A stretch of DNA of 64,000 nucleotides from Mesorhizobium hawassense (lineage in GTDB: Bacteria; Pseudomonadota; Alphaproteobacteria; Rhizobiales; Rhizobiaceae), in assembly GCF_003289945.1 (NCBI RefSeq), contig NZ_QMBP01000022.1, forward strand, positions 22,675 through 86,674, in the 5' to 3' direction. Below the pieces are notes generated by a model. It made no database searches. It was not told the origin of the DNA and saw only the letters and a list, made by a program, of their open reading frames with translations. Positions within the stretch are counted from its first letter, which is position 1. Every line of letters starts with the position of its first letter. Shown here piece by piece: positions 50,997 through 60,309 of this stretch. The position numbers and the translations under genes were made by a program.

Positions 50997-52625
50997 CTAT
51001 TTGTTCACGTAGATCGCCTCGTAATCGATGACGCGAGTGGGATCGATGTAGATCTCGTCCGGCCCACCCATGCGCTTGGACTTGGCCACCACGCGGCGTT
51101 CGTTGAACACCGGAATCCAGGGCGCGTCGTTGATCTGGATGTCGGTGAATATCTGCGCCCAGGCCTTGTTGCGCTCCTCGGCCTTGGCCGGCACCGGCAT
51201 GGCGTCGGCGGTCTGGCCGCGGGCATCGATGTCCTTGTTGCAGTACCACGACCAGTTCCAGCCACCGGCAACGGCGCTGCCGCAGCCGAGGATCGGGCCA
51301 TAGAAATCGGACGGGTCCGGGAAGTCGGCGATCCAGCCGAGCCCGCCGGACCAGACCATCGGCGCCTGCCCCTGCGTGCCGCCGGCGGCAATCACGTTCG
51401 GATTGGCCACCGCCTTGATCTCGGCCTTGACGCCGATCGCCGCCAGATCCTGCTGGATCGCCTGGGTGATGCGCGGCTGCGGGTCGGTGTTGGAGGTGTA
51501 GATCTGCGTCGCGAAGCCATCCTTCAGCCCGGCTTCGGTCAGCAGCGCCTTGGCCTTTTCGGGATCGTAGGCATAGCCCTTGTAGTTCTGGTCGTAGCCC
51601 GGCATCAGCGGCGGCAGCACCTGGCTGGCCGGCGTGGCGCGGCCATTGATGATGCGCACGATGCGGTCCTTGTTGATGGCCATGTTGACGGCCTGCCGCA
51701 CTTTGGCATTGTCGAAAGGCTTCACCTGGGTGTTGAGGGTGACATAACTCGTCTCGAGCTGCTGGCGGTCGACGATCATGCCCTCGAACTCCGGCGACTT
51801 CTTCATCTCCAGATATTTCGCCGGCGGGATGCCGTCGCCGGCGATGTCGACCTCGCCCTTCTGCAGGCGCAGCAGCGCCACCAGTGGCTCCTGGCCGACC
51901 TCGACGGTGAAGCTGTCGACATGCGGACGCTCCTTGATGAAATAGTCGGGGTTCTTCAGGAAGACCAGGCGCTGACCGATCGTCCATTCCTTCAGCGTGA
52001 AGGCGCCGGAGCCGACCGGGTGCTTGCCGAAGTCGCCATTGGCGGCTTCCACGGCTTCCTTCGGCACGACGGAAGCGAAGTTGAGCGCCAGCACGTTGAG
52101 GAAGGTGGCGTCGGGCTGCGACAGCGTGAACTTCACTGTGTGGTCGTCGACCGCGGTTATGCCCTCCAACGTGTCGGCGGTGCCGGCCGTCATCTTGTCG
52201 GCACCGACGATCGAGTGGAAGAAGCCGGCGCCCGGGCCTTGCGTCTTCGGATTGACGGCGCGCTCGATGGACCATTTGACGTCCGCCGCGGTCACCGCGC
52301 GACCATTGGTGAACTTGACGCCGGGATGCATTTTGAACGTGTAGACCTTGCCGTCGTCGGACACGTCGTAGCTGTCGGCAAGTGAAGGCCCTAGTTCCGT
52401 CGTGCCCGGCTTGTAGTCGACCAGGCGCGAGAACAGGGCGTTGATCATCGACCAGTTCTGCCAGTCATAGCCGACGGCCGGGTCGAGCGTGGCGATGTCG
52501 TCCTTGTAGGTGACGATGATGTCGCCGCCATTGGTCGGCGTGTCGGCGAAGGCGAATTTGGCGGGTACCAGGGCCGAGGTGGCGAGCAAGGCCGCGAGGC
52601 CTATTCTTTTGACGAATCTATTCAT
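50997..52625 (-). CDS. ABC transporter periplasmic substrate-binding protein (SBP family 5)
   Basis: A 542-residue protein with a signal peptide (1-28, ending KFAFAD). It belongs to the DppA/OppA cluster, shown by TYKDDIATLDPAVGYDWQNWSM, the MHPGVKFTNGRAVTAADVKWSIER block and VRQAVNMAINKDRIV. It captures a ligand, presumably an amide-bearing or peptide-like compound, for the permease pair. ATG at 52625 has GAGGAG eight bases before it; GTG at 52634 is less likely. Confidence 0.93.
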   Translation of the reverse strand: MNRFVKRIGLAALLATSALVPAKFAFADTPTNGGDIIVTYKDDIATLDPAVGYDWQNWSMINALFSRLVDYKPGTTELGPSLADSYDVSDDGKVYTFKMHPGVKFTNGRAVTAADVKWSIERAVNPKTQGPGAGFFHSIVGADKMTAGTADTLEGITAVDDHTVKFTLSQPDATFLNVLALNFASVVPKEAVEAANGDFGKHPVGSGAFTLKEWTIGQRLVFLKNPDYFIKERPHVDSFTVEVGQEPLVALLRLQKGEVDIAGDGIPPAKYLEMKKSPEFEGMIVDRQQLETSYVTLNTQVKPFDNAKVRQAVNMAINKDRIVRIINGRATPASQVLPPLMPGYDQNYKGYAYDPEKAKALLTEAGLKDGFATQIYTSNTDPQPRITQAIQQDLAAIGVKAEIKAVANPNVIAAGGTQGQAPMVWSGGLGWIADFPDPSDFYGPILGCGSAVAGGWNWSWYCNKDIDARGQTADAMPVPAKAEERNKAWAQIFTDIQINDAPWIPVFNERRVVAKSKRMGGPDEIYIDPTRVIDYEAIYVNK

Positions 52626-52654
52626 TAAGTTCACTCCTCTGTTGGTCTTGTTGG

Positions 52655-53575
52655 TTATTGGCTGCGGATGCGGGGATCGACGAACGGGGCGACGAAATCG
52701 GCGAGCAAATTGCCGAGCACGATGGCCAGAGCCGAGACCAGGGTAACGCCCATGATGATGGGCACGTCGACCTGCTGGATGGCCTGCCAGGCAAGCTGGC
52801 CGATGCCGGGCCAGCCATAGACGGCCTCGACCACCACCACGCCGCTCATGAACTGGCCGATGTCGATGCCAACCATGGCGATGATCGGCAAAAGCGCGTT
52901 GGGCAGCGCGTGGCCCAGCACGACGCGGCGGCCTGTCAGACCCTTGGCGTGGGCCGTGCGCACATAGTCCTGACGCAGCACCTCGATCATGGCGGAACGC
53001 ACCATGCGCGCGTACCAGCCGGCGCCGAGCACGCCGAGCGTCAGCGCCGGCAGCACGACATGCCTTGCCGTACCGAAGCCGGACATCGGAAACCAGCCGA
53101 GCGTGGCGGCAAAGACGTAGAGAAGCAGCAACGCCACGACGAATTGCGGTGACGAAACACCGACGAAGGAGAGCATCATGATGGCGCGGTCGACGAAGCC
53201 GCCGCGCCGTACCGCCGCGATGATGCCGAAGGTCAGGCCGAGCGCAACCTCGACGACGATGCCGGCGGCCATGAGAACCAGCGTCGCCGGCAGCCGCGCC
53301 AGGATCAGCGGCAGGACCTCAGTCTTCTGCGTGTAGGAACGGCCGAGATCGCCATGCAGCAGGTTGCCGACATAGTGCAGGAACTGCATGACCAGCGGCT
53401 GGTCGAGGCCAAGCTCATGCCGGATGGCGGCTACCATCTGCGGCGTCGCGGAGCGGCCGGCGATCAGGACGGCGGGGTCGGCCGGCAGGCAATAGAGCAG
53501 CAGGAAGGTGATGGCGGCGACGCCGAGCAGAATCAGGACGGCCTGGACGAGGCGGCGGGCGAGGAAGGCGGCCAT
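52655..53575 (-). CDS. ABC transporter permease, DppB type
   Basis: A 306-residue inner-membrane permease with about six helices. It starts MAAFLARRLVQAVLILLGVA, has GRSYTQKTEVLPLIL and the ATPase-contact EAA loop RTAHAKGLTGRRVVLGHALPNALLP. ATG at 53575 follows GGGAGG by eight bases; GTG at 53581 overlaps the preceding stop. It forms the channel with the next permease. Confidence 0.92.
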   Translation of the reverse strand: MAAFLARRLVQAVLILLGVAAITFLLLYCLPADPAVLIAGRSATPQMVAAIRHELGLDQPLVMQFLHYVGNLLHGDLGRSYTQKTEVLPLILARLPATLVLMAAGIVVEVALGLTFGIIAAVRRGGFVDRAIMMLSFVGVSSPQFVVALLLLYVFAATLGWFPMSGFGTARHVVLPALTLGVLGAGWYARMVRSAMIEVLRQDYVRTAHAKGLTGRRVVLGHALPNALLPIIAMVGIDIGQFMSGVVVVEAVYGWPGIGQLAWQAIQQVDVPIIMGVTLVSALAIVLGNLLADFVAPFVDPRIRSQ

Positions 53576-53577
53576 GG

Positions 53578-54426
53578 TCACAGCCTCCCGCGCTGCGTCG
53601 GGTCGAGGATGTCGCGCAGCGCGTCGCCGATCAGGTTGAAGGACAGCGCCGTGGCGAGGATGATCGCGCCGGGGATGAACACCAGCCAGGGCGCATCCTC
53701 GAAGTAGCTCTGGCTTTCGAAGATGATGTTGCCCCAGGAGGGCTGCGGCGGCTGCACGCCGATGCCGAGGAAGGACAGGGTCGCCTCGAGCAGCACCGTG
53801 GTGGCGATGCCGAGCGTGCCCCAGACAATCGCCGTCGGCATCAGATGCGGCAGGATGTGGAAGACGATGATGCGGCTATTGCCGGCCCCCAGCGACCGCT
53901 CGGCCAGGATGAAGTCCCGCTCCACCAGGCCGCGCGTTTCGGTGTAGACGATGCGGGCGACCTGCACCCAGTTCACCAGGGCGATCACCATGGCGACGAT
54001 CCACAGGCTGGGCTTCAGCAACGCCGCCAGCGCGATGGCGAGCAGCAGCGCCGGAAACGCCATCATCAGGTCGGTGAAGCGCATCAGCAGATTGCCGGCG
54101 GTGCCGCGCAGATAGCCGGCAAGCAGCCCGACCAGCAGCCCGATCGCGACGGCGACGCCATTGGCGACGAGGCCGATGATCAGCGAGGTGCGGGCGCCGA
54201 ACAGCACGCGGGCGAAGAGGTCGCGTCCAAGCGTGTCGGTGCCGAACAGATGGCCGCCGCCGGGTGGCAGCGGCGCGCCTTCGAGCGACAGCCCATCGGC
54301 GAGCTGGTCGTCCGGCGAGAAATGCGCGATCCATGGCGCGAAGATCGCCGCCAGCAGAACGATCACGACCACGATCAGCCCGAAAAGGGCGGAAGGCCGT
54401 CTTACAAGTTCGCGCAAAACCCGCAT
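53578..54426 (-). CDS. ABC transporter permease, DppC type
   Basis: A 282-residue inner-membrane permease starting MRVLRELVRRPSALFGLIVVV. It has the DppC-type loop GHLFGTDTLGRDLFARVLFGARTS and the EAA loop ERSLGAGNSRIIVFHILPHLMP, and ends FNLIGDALRDILDPTQRGRL. It pairs with the DppB-type permease directly downstream. Confidence 0.93.
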   Translation of the reverse strand: MRVLRELVRRPSALFGLIVVVIVLLAAIFAPWIAHFSPDDQLADGLSLEGAPLPPGGGHLFGTDTLGRDLFARVLFGARTSLIIGLVANGVAVAIGLLVGLLAGYLRGTAGNLLMRFTDLMMAFPALLLAIALAALLKPSLWIVAMVIALVNWVQVARIVYTETRGLVERDFILAERSLGAGNSRIIVFHILPHLMPTAIVWGTLGIATTVLLEATLSFLGIGVQPPQPSWGNIIFESQSYFEDAPWLVFIPGAIILATALSFNLIGDALRDILDPTQRGRL

Positions 54427-54433
54427 GCGGCGC

Positions 54434-55018
54434 CTACATCGCCCGCGGCACGGGCTCATGCCCGGCGACGATTGCCACGGCGACATGCTCGACGGTGAGT
54501 CGGCGCTGCATGGCGAGGCGGCAGAGCGTGCGGTAGGCACCGGCCTCGTCGCTGCCCTGCGCGGCCATGATCGAGCGGATCGCGTCATAGACGATCGGCC
54601 TCAGCCGCAGGCGCTCCTCCAGGCCGGCCATGCGCGCCCTTATGGCCGTGCGTTCGCTGTGGGCGTGGGTGGCGAGCACCAGCGCGGGATACACCGAGGA
54701 AGCGACGACCGGCTTTGCGATAAGCGCGCCGGCGCCCTTTTCGAGCGCCCAGGCGATGCGGCCCGGCGCTTCGGAACCGAGCAGCGCGACCACCGGGATG
54801 GGCGCCTCGTCGCCGGCCCATGGCAAGAGATCGTCAAAACCCTGATCGGCATCGACCAGGACGATATCGGCCGGCGTTTCGGCGAGATCGAGCGGCTTCC
54901 ACTGCAACAGGACTGTCACGCCCAGACGTTCGAGCTGCCGCTTGAGGCGGTCGATGTTGTCGTCGGCGCGATGCAGGATCGCGGCGCGCCAGGAAACGAA
55001 GTTCGGCGTCCGCGTCAT
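54434..55018 (-). CDS. AmiR/NasT-like ANTAR-domain transcription antiterminator
   Basis: A 194-residue protein. Residues 5-120 form a receiver-like domain that lacks the usual phosphorylation chemistry, as in AmiR. A coiled-coil segment (about 120-140) leads to the ANTAR RNA-binding domain at the C-terminus (YDAIRSIMAAQGSDEAGAYRTLCRLAMQRRLTVEHVAVAIV). Such proteins stop intrinsic terminators in operon leaders when released by their sensor. The ATG overlaps the AmiC-like stop by four bases, exactly the AmiC-AmiR pairing of amidase operons. Confidence 0.87.
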   Translation of the reverse strand: MTRTPNFVSWRAAILHRADDNIDRLKRQLERLGVTVLLQWKPLDLAETPADIVLVDADQGFDDLLPWAGDEAPIPVVALLGSEAPGRIAWALEKGAGALIAKPVVASSVYPALVLATHAHSERTAIRARMAGLEERLRLRPIVYDAIRSIMAAQGSDEAGAYRTLCRLAMQRRLTVEHVAVAIVAGHEPVPRAM

Positions 55019-56154
55019 TGCACGACCCTCAGATGCGGCGCGTGCTGGCTGGCCAGCGTGCCGACAAGATAGGGGTCCGCGACGATCGCGCCGCGCGAAG
55101 CGATGACATCGAAGCCGGACTGCGCATTGATGCGGCCAAGATGGAAAGGCAAGGCGGCATGGTTGGTGCGCGGGTCGATCGTCAGCGATCCGAGCACGGT
55201 CTGCCGCGGCCGGGCATGCAGGAAGCCGCGCACGCTGGCCGGATCGTCGCGATTCGCCTCCGTGACCGCCTCGGCGCAAAGCATCACGGCGGCGTAGGCG
55301 CCGGCGAAGAAGCTGGAGATGCGAAGCCCGGCGCCGAAGCGGGCGGCGACGCGCTGCTTGAAGGCCCGGTTCTCGGGCGACGCCAGGCTTTCGAAATATG
55401 AGGCCGTCGAGAGCTGTCCGACGCCAACGCCCGGCTCGATCTCGCCGAGCTCGCATTCCGTCAGGTCGCAGCTCAGCACCGGGCAGCGCTCGGGCGCGAA
55501 GGCGGGATCGCGCTCGGCCAACCGCTTCACCGCGGCGAGGAAGGCATAGCTGGAAGGCCCGATCATATTGTTCAAGATGAAGTCGGGCCAGTGGCGCTGC
55601 AGGTCGGCGATCAGCAGGCCGACATCGGTCTCCTCGATCGGCAGATAGCGCTCGCCCAGCACTTCGCCGCCGGCGCGCATGAGAAGCTCGCGCGCCAGCC
55701 GGTTCATCTCCCAGCCCCAGACATAGTTGGCGCCGGCGAGATAGACGCGCTTGCCGTGGCGCGGCAGCATATAGTCGAACAGCGGGATCAGATGCTGGTT
55801 GGGACAGGCGCCGGTATAGATGACGTTCTCGTTGGCCTCGAAACCTTCATAGGGGCAGATGTACCAGAGCAGCCCGTCATATTTCTCGACCAGCGGGATG
55901 ACGTCCTTGCGCGACAGCGAGGTGATGGTGCCGATCACGTTGCGGCATTGGTCGTCTCGCAGCATGGTGCGGATCAGCTCGAGGTAGCGCTCCGGCTGTC
56001 CGGCTGGATCGCCGAAGACCGGCTCGATGCGCACCGGGCTGCCGGCCTTCGCCAGCTCCTCGATGGCGAACTCGGCGCCGGCGCGGCAGTCGCGGCCGAT
56101 CGCCCCGTAGGGACCGGTGGTCGAATAGAGGATGCCGACCCTGAACGTCTTCAC
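55015..56154 (-). CDS. AmiC-like amide sensor (periplasmic-binding-protein fold, cytoplasmic)
   Basis: A 379-residue protein of the AmiC/urea-binding branch of type 1 binding proteins. It starts KTFRVGILYSTTGPYGAIGRDCRAGAEFAIEE, with no signal peptide, so it stays in the cytoplasm. AmiC binds amides and then releases AmiR; the gene order here supports the same role. GTG at 56154 has GAGG just before it and lies directly after a leader terminator. First gene of the operon. Confidence 0.88.
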   Translation of the reverse strand: MKTFRVGILYSTTGPYGAIGRDCRAGAEFAIEELAKAGSPVRIEPVFGDPAGQPERYLELIRTMLRDDQCRNVIGTITSLSRKDVIPLVEKYDGLLWYICPYEGFEANENVIYTGACPNQHLIPLFDYMLPRHGKRVYLAGANYVWGWEMNRLARELLMRAGGEVLGERYLPIEETDVGLLIADLQRHWPDFILNNMIGPSSYAFLAAVKRLAERDPAFAPERCPVLSCDLTECELGEIEPGVGVGQLSTASYFESLASPENRAFKQRVAARFGAGLRISSFFAGAYAAVMLCAEAVTEANRDDPASVRGFLHARPRQTVLGSLTIDPRTNHAALPFHLGRINAQSGFDVIASRGAIVADPYLVGTLASQHAPHLRVVQ

Positions 56155-56163
56155 CCGGACCTC

Positions 56164-56217
56164 AAAAAATCAAAGGCCCCGCCCGCACCCCATGCTGCCA
56201 TGAGACGCGGCGGGGCC
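56164..56217 (-). terminator. Leader terminator before the AmiC-like gene, likely ANTAR-controlled
   Basis: On the minus strand GGCCCCGCC (56217-56209) and GGCGGGGCC (56183-56175) form a nine-base-pair GC-only stem followed by TTTGATTTTTT (56174-56164). It ends ten bases before the first start codon, so it would stop transcription of the whole operon unless overridden. A second hairpin (GCCCGGC/GCCGGGC, three-base loop) lies just upstream, about 56228-56244. The encoded ANTAR protein is the natural antiterminator. Confidence 0.8.
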
Positions 56218-56280
56218 ATGCTGCCCTAGCCCGGCCTTGCCGGGCGCGATGTGTTACGCAGGAAAATGTGCGCTTGCGAA

Positions 56281-56310
56281 ATAGAACACGAGCAGGCGCA
56301 CGCTTGTCAA
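56281..56310 (-). promoter_or_regulatory. Putative sigma-70-type promoter of the amide operon
   Basis: On the minus strand TTGACA (56310-56305) is followed after 18 bases by TTCTAT (56286-56281). Transcription would start near 56275, giving a leader of about 120 bases that contains both hairpins. The minus-35 matches the consensus fully. Confidence 0.65.
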
Positions 56311-56411
56311 CGGTCACGCGCCCGAATGGGCCGCAATGGCGCGTCGCGCGAACTTCGACATGGGAGGTGATGACGAACTCGATAGGCAGCGAGGCCCGCC
56401 GCCCCGGCCCC

Positions 56412-58190
56412 CTATTCCGGCCGATACAGCTCATCCATGCTGAGCGTCGCCAGCTCCGAGAACGGCGCCTGTTTCTTCACCCTGCCATGCTCCAGGATCA
56501 CCAGGTCGTCGCAGAACGAGATCGTTGAGCGGTGGTGGCTGATGACGATCGTGGTGCGGCGGCCGGCGCGCGATTTGAGCGTCTCGACGATCGCGGCTTC
56601 CGAAAGCCCGTCCACCGCGTTGGTGGCTTCGTCGAGAATCAAGATGTCGGGGTCGCGCACCAGGGCACGGGCGAGCGCGATGCGCTGCCTTTGCCCGGCC
56701 GACAGGTTGACGCCGCGATAACCGACGACGGTCTGGTAGCCTTGCGGCAGCGTTTCGATGAAGCCATGCGCCTCGGCAAGCTCGGCCGCGCGTCGGGCCT
56801 CCTCCGGCGTGGCCGTGTCCTTGCCGTAGGTGATGTTGGCGAGGATGGTGCCGTCGACCAGCTCCAGCTCCTGGCTGGCGAGAGCGATGTTGCGGCGCCA
56901 GTCAGCCGGGTCGATCTCGCCGAGCGATGCGCCATCGACAAGGATCCTGCCCCCATCCGGCTCGACGAAGCGGCAGAGCAGATTGACGATCGTCGTCTTG
57001 CCGGCGCCGGAGCGGCCGATCAGCGCCGTCGAGCGCCCGCTGACAATGTCGAAGCTTGCCGCATGCAGCACCGCGGCGCGCTGCTCTTCATTGGCATAGC
57101 TGAAGCTGACGCGTTCGAAGGCAATTTTTTCGCTTAAAGCGGCGAATGGACGGCTGCCCTCGGGCGGCGCCGGCTTGCCGTCGGGATCGAGCAGCCAGGT
57201 CACCTCCTCCAGCGAGCCGGAAAGCCCCTGCAACTGGCTCCATGTCATCTGCAGCGCCCTGACATGCGGCTGCAGGCGGTAGAGAAGGATGAGGAAGGCG
57301 GCGACCAGCGGGAAGCTCAAGCCGGCAAACCAGGCGCCGATCACCACCGCCAGGAACAGCATGGCGTGCAGCACCTCGGTCAGCGGCCCCAGCGCGCCCT
57401 GGCGGTTGGAGAGCAGGAAAGCCGCCCGCCGCACCCCGTCCGATGCCCTTTCGAACGCCGCTTTCTCGCGCGCCTCCTGGCCGAAGATGCGGATCAGGCG
57501 GCCGGCATGCACCAGATGCAGCATCTGCGAGGCGAGCGCGCTGTTGCGCGCCGCGACACCGCGGCTCGGTGCCCTGAGATGCGCCGACAGCGCCATATGC
57601 GCGACTTGCATCAGCGCCAGCCCGAGCATCACCAAGAGCGTCATCTGCCAGGAGAGCAGGAGAAGGAAGGCGAGCAGGATGATGGCAGCGGAGGCGCTGA
57701 CGATGGTGCCCAGGACCCCCTGGATGGCGTCGGAGGCGCGCCAGGATTCGTTGGAGATGATGTTGAGCAGCCGTCCGGGACTCTGTCTCAGGAAGAAAGG
57801 GTAGCCGACATTGAGAAGACGCTCGGCCAGCGCGCCGCGTATCGACTGGCTGGCCTTGCCGTAGATATGGGCGGTCAGCACCGAATTGGCGAAGGCGATC
57901 AGGTTCTTGAGCAGGATCGAGCCGAAGATCGCGGCCGCGATTGCGATCAGCCGCTCACGTTCGCCGAGGCCCGCGCCAACCTTCTGCAACAGCGCGGACA
58001 GACCGGCCATGCCGGTCGCCTCGCTATGCCCCATGATGACGCCGAGCAGCGGAATGATGAGCCCGATGCCCAACCCTTCGAGCGCGGCACTGGCAAGCCC
58101 GAGCGCGACGACGACGGGCACCAGGCCAAGCTGACGCCGTCCGAGCGCGCGCCGCACTATCGACCAGGCAGGAGCCTTGGGTCCGGTCAT
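56412..58190 (-). CDS. ABC exporter, MsbA-like fused permease and ATPase
   Basis: A 592-residue half-transporter. Six helices fill about residues 20-310; the ATPase domain follows with Walker A GRSGAGKTT, signature LSAGQRQRIALARAL and Walker B ILILDEATNAVD. Proteins of this type export lipid-linked sugars, lipids or glycolipids. Its ATG overlaps the stop of the GT2 gene by four bases, so it is the last gene of the acyltransferase-GT2-GT2-exporter operon and probably exports their product. Confidence 0.9.
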   Translation of the reverse strand: MTGPKAPAWSIVRRALGRRQLGLVPVVVALGLASAALEGLGIGLIIPLLGVIMGHSEATGMAGLSALLQKVGAGLGERERLIAIAAAIFGSILLKNLIAFANSVLTAHIYGKASQSIRGALAERLLNVGYPFFLRQSPGRLLNIISNESWRASDAIQGVLGTIVSASAAIILLAFLLLLSWQMTLLVMLGLALMQVAHMALSAHLRAPSRGVAARNSALASQMLHLVHAGRLIRIFGQEAREKAAFERASDGVRRAAFLLSNRQGALGPLTEVLHAMLFLAVVIGAWFAGLSFPLVAAFLILLYRLQPHVRALQMTWSQLQGLSGSLEEVTWLLDPDGKPAPPEGSRPFAALSEKIAFERVSFSYANEEQRAAVLHAASFDIVSGRSTALIGRSGAGKTTIVNLLCRFVEPDGGRILVDGASLGEIDPADWRRNIALASQELELVDGTILANITYGKDTATPEEARRAAELAEAHGFIETLPQGYQTVVGYRGVNLSAGQRQRIALARALVRDPDILILDEATNAVDGLSEAAIVETLKSRAGRRTTIVISHHRSTISFCDDLVILEHGRVKKQAPFSELATLSMDELYRPE

Positions 58191-59206
58191 CGCGCATTGG
58201 CCTCCGCCCTGGCCTCAATGGTCTCCTCGACGCGTTGCGCGTGCCGATCCGGACGTCCGGCAAGCACGAGCAACGCAAACTTCGCCGCGCCAGCGAGGTT
58301 CATCAGCACGATCGGCCAATGCGACAGCCTGAGCTCCTGGTCGAAACGCGGCCCGCCGATGAGCTCGCGCGTGGCGGCCCGCGTCGCCCAGTAAAAGTGC
58401 CGGAGCAGCCAGGGCGCGCGGTGCATGTGCTTCAGGCAGAGCGCGCCGTTGCCGAAATGGTAGTCCCGGTGCAGCCGGTCGATCGCCTTGCGGTCGCGCC
58501 GGCCGTGATGGTGGAAGATGGTCATATCGGGCACATATTCGACCGGCATGCCTGCGAGCATCGCCCGCACCAGATAGTCGGTGTCCTCGGCCGAGCGCAG
58601 CGCCCCGCCGGCGCCGAAGCGTTCGTCGAAGGGGCCGACGCGGGCGGCGACGTCGCGGTGCATGGTCATGTTGCAGCCGAGCACGAAGCCGCCCGGATGG
58701 ACGGTGGTCGTCAGGCGCTCGCGCTTGTCGCAACGCTTGATGGTGAAGGGGAGGTCCCTGGCGTCGCCGATCTCGACGCGGCCGCCTCGGATCAACCATT
58801 TCTCGCCGCTCGAAAAATGCCGTTCGAGATCGAAGAGATAGTCGCGGTCGAGCGTGCAGTCGTCGTCGACGAAGACCAGCACGCGCCCGCTCGTGTGCGC
58901 CAGCCCGGCATTGCGCGCCGCCGCCAGTCCGGGACGAGGCTCCGAGATCGCGGTCAGCGTGATGTCGGACGTCGTGGCGATCCGCGAAAGATACTTCGCC
59001 GTGCCGTCGCGCGAACCGTTGTCGACCACCACCAGTTCGGCGGTGAAGGCCGGATGCGCCCGGCAGGCGGCGTGGATCGATTCGATACAGGCTTTGAGCA
59101 CCGACACGCGATCGCGCGTGCAGACGATGAAGGAAACCTGCGGCCGCTGCCGAACGGGCGATGGCGGAGCGAGGTGCCGCTGCGGCGGATGGCGCTCGGC
59201 CCTCAT
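58187..59206 (-). CDS. Glycosyltransferase family 2
   Basis: A 339-residue cytoplasmic or membrane-associated GT-A enzyme. VSFIVCTRDRVSVLKACIESI starts the domain at about residue 24, VDNGSRDGTAKYL binds the nucleotide, and FVDDDCTLD is the metal-binding DxD. The C-terminus has a short hydrophobic segment (MNLAGAAKFALLVLAG). ATG at 59206 overlaps the upstream GT2 stop by four bases; the longer open frame upstream is antisense-type filler. Confidence 0.88.
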   Translation of the reverse strand: MRAERHPPQRHLAPPSPVRQRPQVSFIVCTRDRVSVLKACIESIHAACRAHPAFTAELVVVDNGSRDGTAKYLSRIATTSDITLTAISEPRPGLAAARNAGLAHTSGRVLVFVDDDCTLDRDYLFDLERHFSSGEKWLIRGGRVEIGDARDLPFTIKRCDKRERLTTTVHPGGFVLGCNMTMHRDVAARVGPFDERFGAGGALRSAEDTDYLVRAMLAGMPVEYVPDMTIFHHHGRRDRKAIDRLHRDYHFGNGALCLKHMHRAPWLLRHFYWATRAATRELIGGPRFDQELRLSHWPIVLMNLAGAAKFALLVLAGRPDRHAQRVEETIEARAEANAR

Positions 59207-60309
59207 GCCGCCCCCATCCGATAAGGCCCGAGCACGGCCGCCGCGGGCGCGGATTTGAAGCGGTAGGCGACCCAGTCCGCGCGTTTGCCCGCCCACATCG
59301 AAGCCTGGCTCAGCCACGGGACCCAGGCGCCGGGGCTGAGCGCGTATTTCTCGCGCCGGCGGATCGCGTTCCATTTGCCCGTCAGCGTCAGCAATTCATG
59401 TGTCAGCGCCGGCCGCTCCTCGTCATTGACGAGTTGGTAGAGGAAATAGAACAGGTTCAACGCGCCGGCCGCGAAGCTCGGCTGCGACGCGGCGGGCAAG
59501 CCGGCGATCCGCTCCTCCAGGGCGCGGATGAAGGCGGCCGCGCGGCGCACGCTGTCGAGGGAAACATCATCGCCGATGGCTCGCAGGTCGGCGCTGCTCT
59601 CAGCCAGCCCCTCCCGCTCGAGATTTTCGCCGACGATCCGCAGATGCGTGCGCCGCATCTCGCTGCCGTGCAGGCTGGTCACGCTGCCGGGATGCAGCCG
59701 GTAGACGAGCAGGCTTTCCGGCATCACGGCCACCGGATAGCGGCCGGCGAGCCGCCGGAAGAGGTCGAAATCCTCGGCATGCCGATAGCCGCCGTCGTAA
59801 TGGAGGTCCGCGTCGGCGATGACCCGGCGGTTATAGACCACCGTCGGATGCATGAGGAGGGTGAAGAATTTCGACAGCACCGGGAGGCTGAGCCGGAACA
59901 CGGGGTCGAGCCTGCCCTTGGCGATGCGGCCGTGCAGCAGCGTGTCGACCAGCGAACCGCTGAAGCCGAGCTCGGGCCGCGCGGCAAACAGCGCCGCCTG
60001 CCGCGACAGGCGCCAGGGATAGGCGAAGTCGTCGGCATCCATGCGCGCGATCAGTTCGCCGCGGGCTACCGCAAGTCCCTCATTGAGGCTGGCGACGAGG
60101 CCGCGATTCTCGCGCGAAATAATCGACACGCGGCTGTCGTCCCGACGGGTGCGTTCGAGGATCTCCAGCGACCGGTCGGTCGAGCCGTCATCGATGGCGA
60201 TGACTTCGAGCCGGTCGTAGTCCTGGCGCAGTATCGAGCCGATCGCGGCGGCGACGTAGGGCTCGGCATTGTAGACCGGCAGCAGGACGGAGATGAGCGG
60301 GCGCGTCAT
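59203..60309 (-). CDS. Glycosyltransferase family 2
   Basis: A 368-residue GT-A enzyme starting MTRPLISVLLPVYNAEPYVAAAI, with the nucleotide-binding AIDDGSTDRSLEIL and the DxD in ARMDADDFAYPWRL. The C-terminal 150 residues are mostly helical. It overlaps both neighbours by four bases (ATGA). Together with the next GT2 it would build a short glycan for the exporter. Donor and acceptor are unknown. Confidence 0.88.
   Translation of the reverse strand: MTRPLISVLLPVYNAEPYVAAAIGSILRQDYDRLEVIAIDDGSTDRSLEILERTRRDDSRVSIISRENRGLVASLNEGLAVARGELIARMDADDFAYPWRLSRQAALFAARPELGFSGSLVDTLLHGRIAKGRLDPVFRLSLPVLSKFFTLLMHPTVVYNRRVIADADLHYDGGYRHAEDFDLFRRLAGRYPVAVMPESLLVYRLHPGSVTSLHGSEMRRTHLRIVGENLEREGLAESSADLRAIGDDVSLDSVRRAAAFIRALEERIAGLPAASQPSFAAGALNLFYFLYQLVNDEERPALTHELLTLTGKWNAIRRREKYALSPGAWVPWLSQASMWAGKRADWVAYRFKSAPAAAVLGPYRMGAA

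Noticed and set aside
56218..56280. A canonical ANTAR RNA motif (two hexaloop hairpins with A1 and G4) in the amide-operon leader
   Set aside because: The upstream hairpin has a three-base loop and no second hexaloop with the expected bases was found, so only the terminator itself is claimed.
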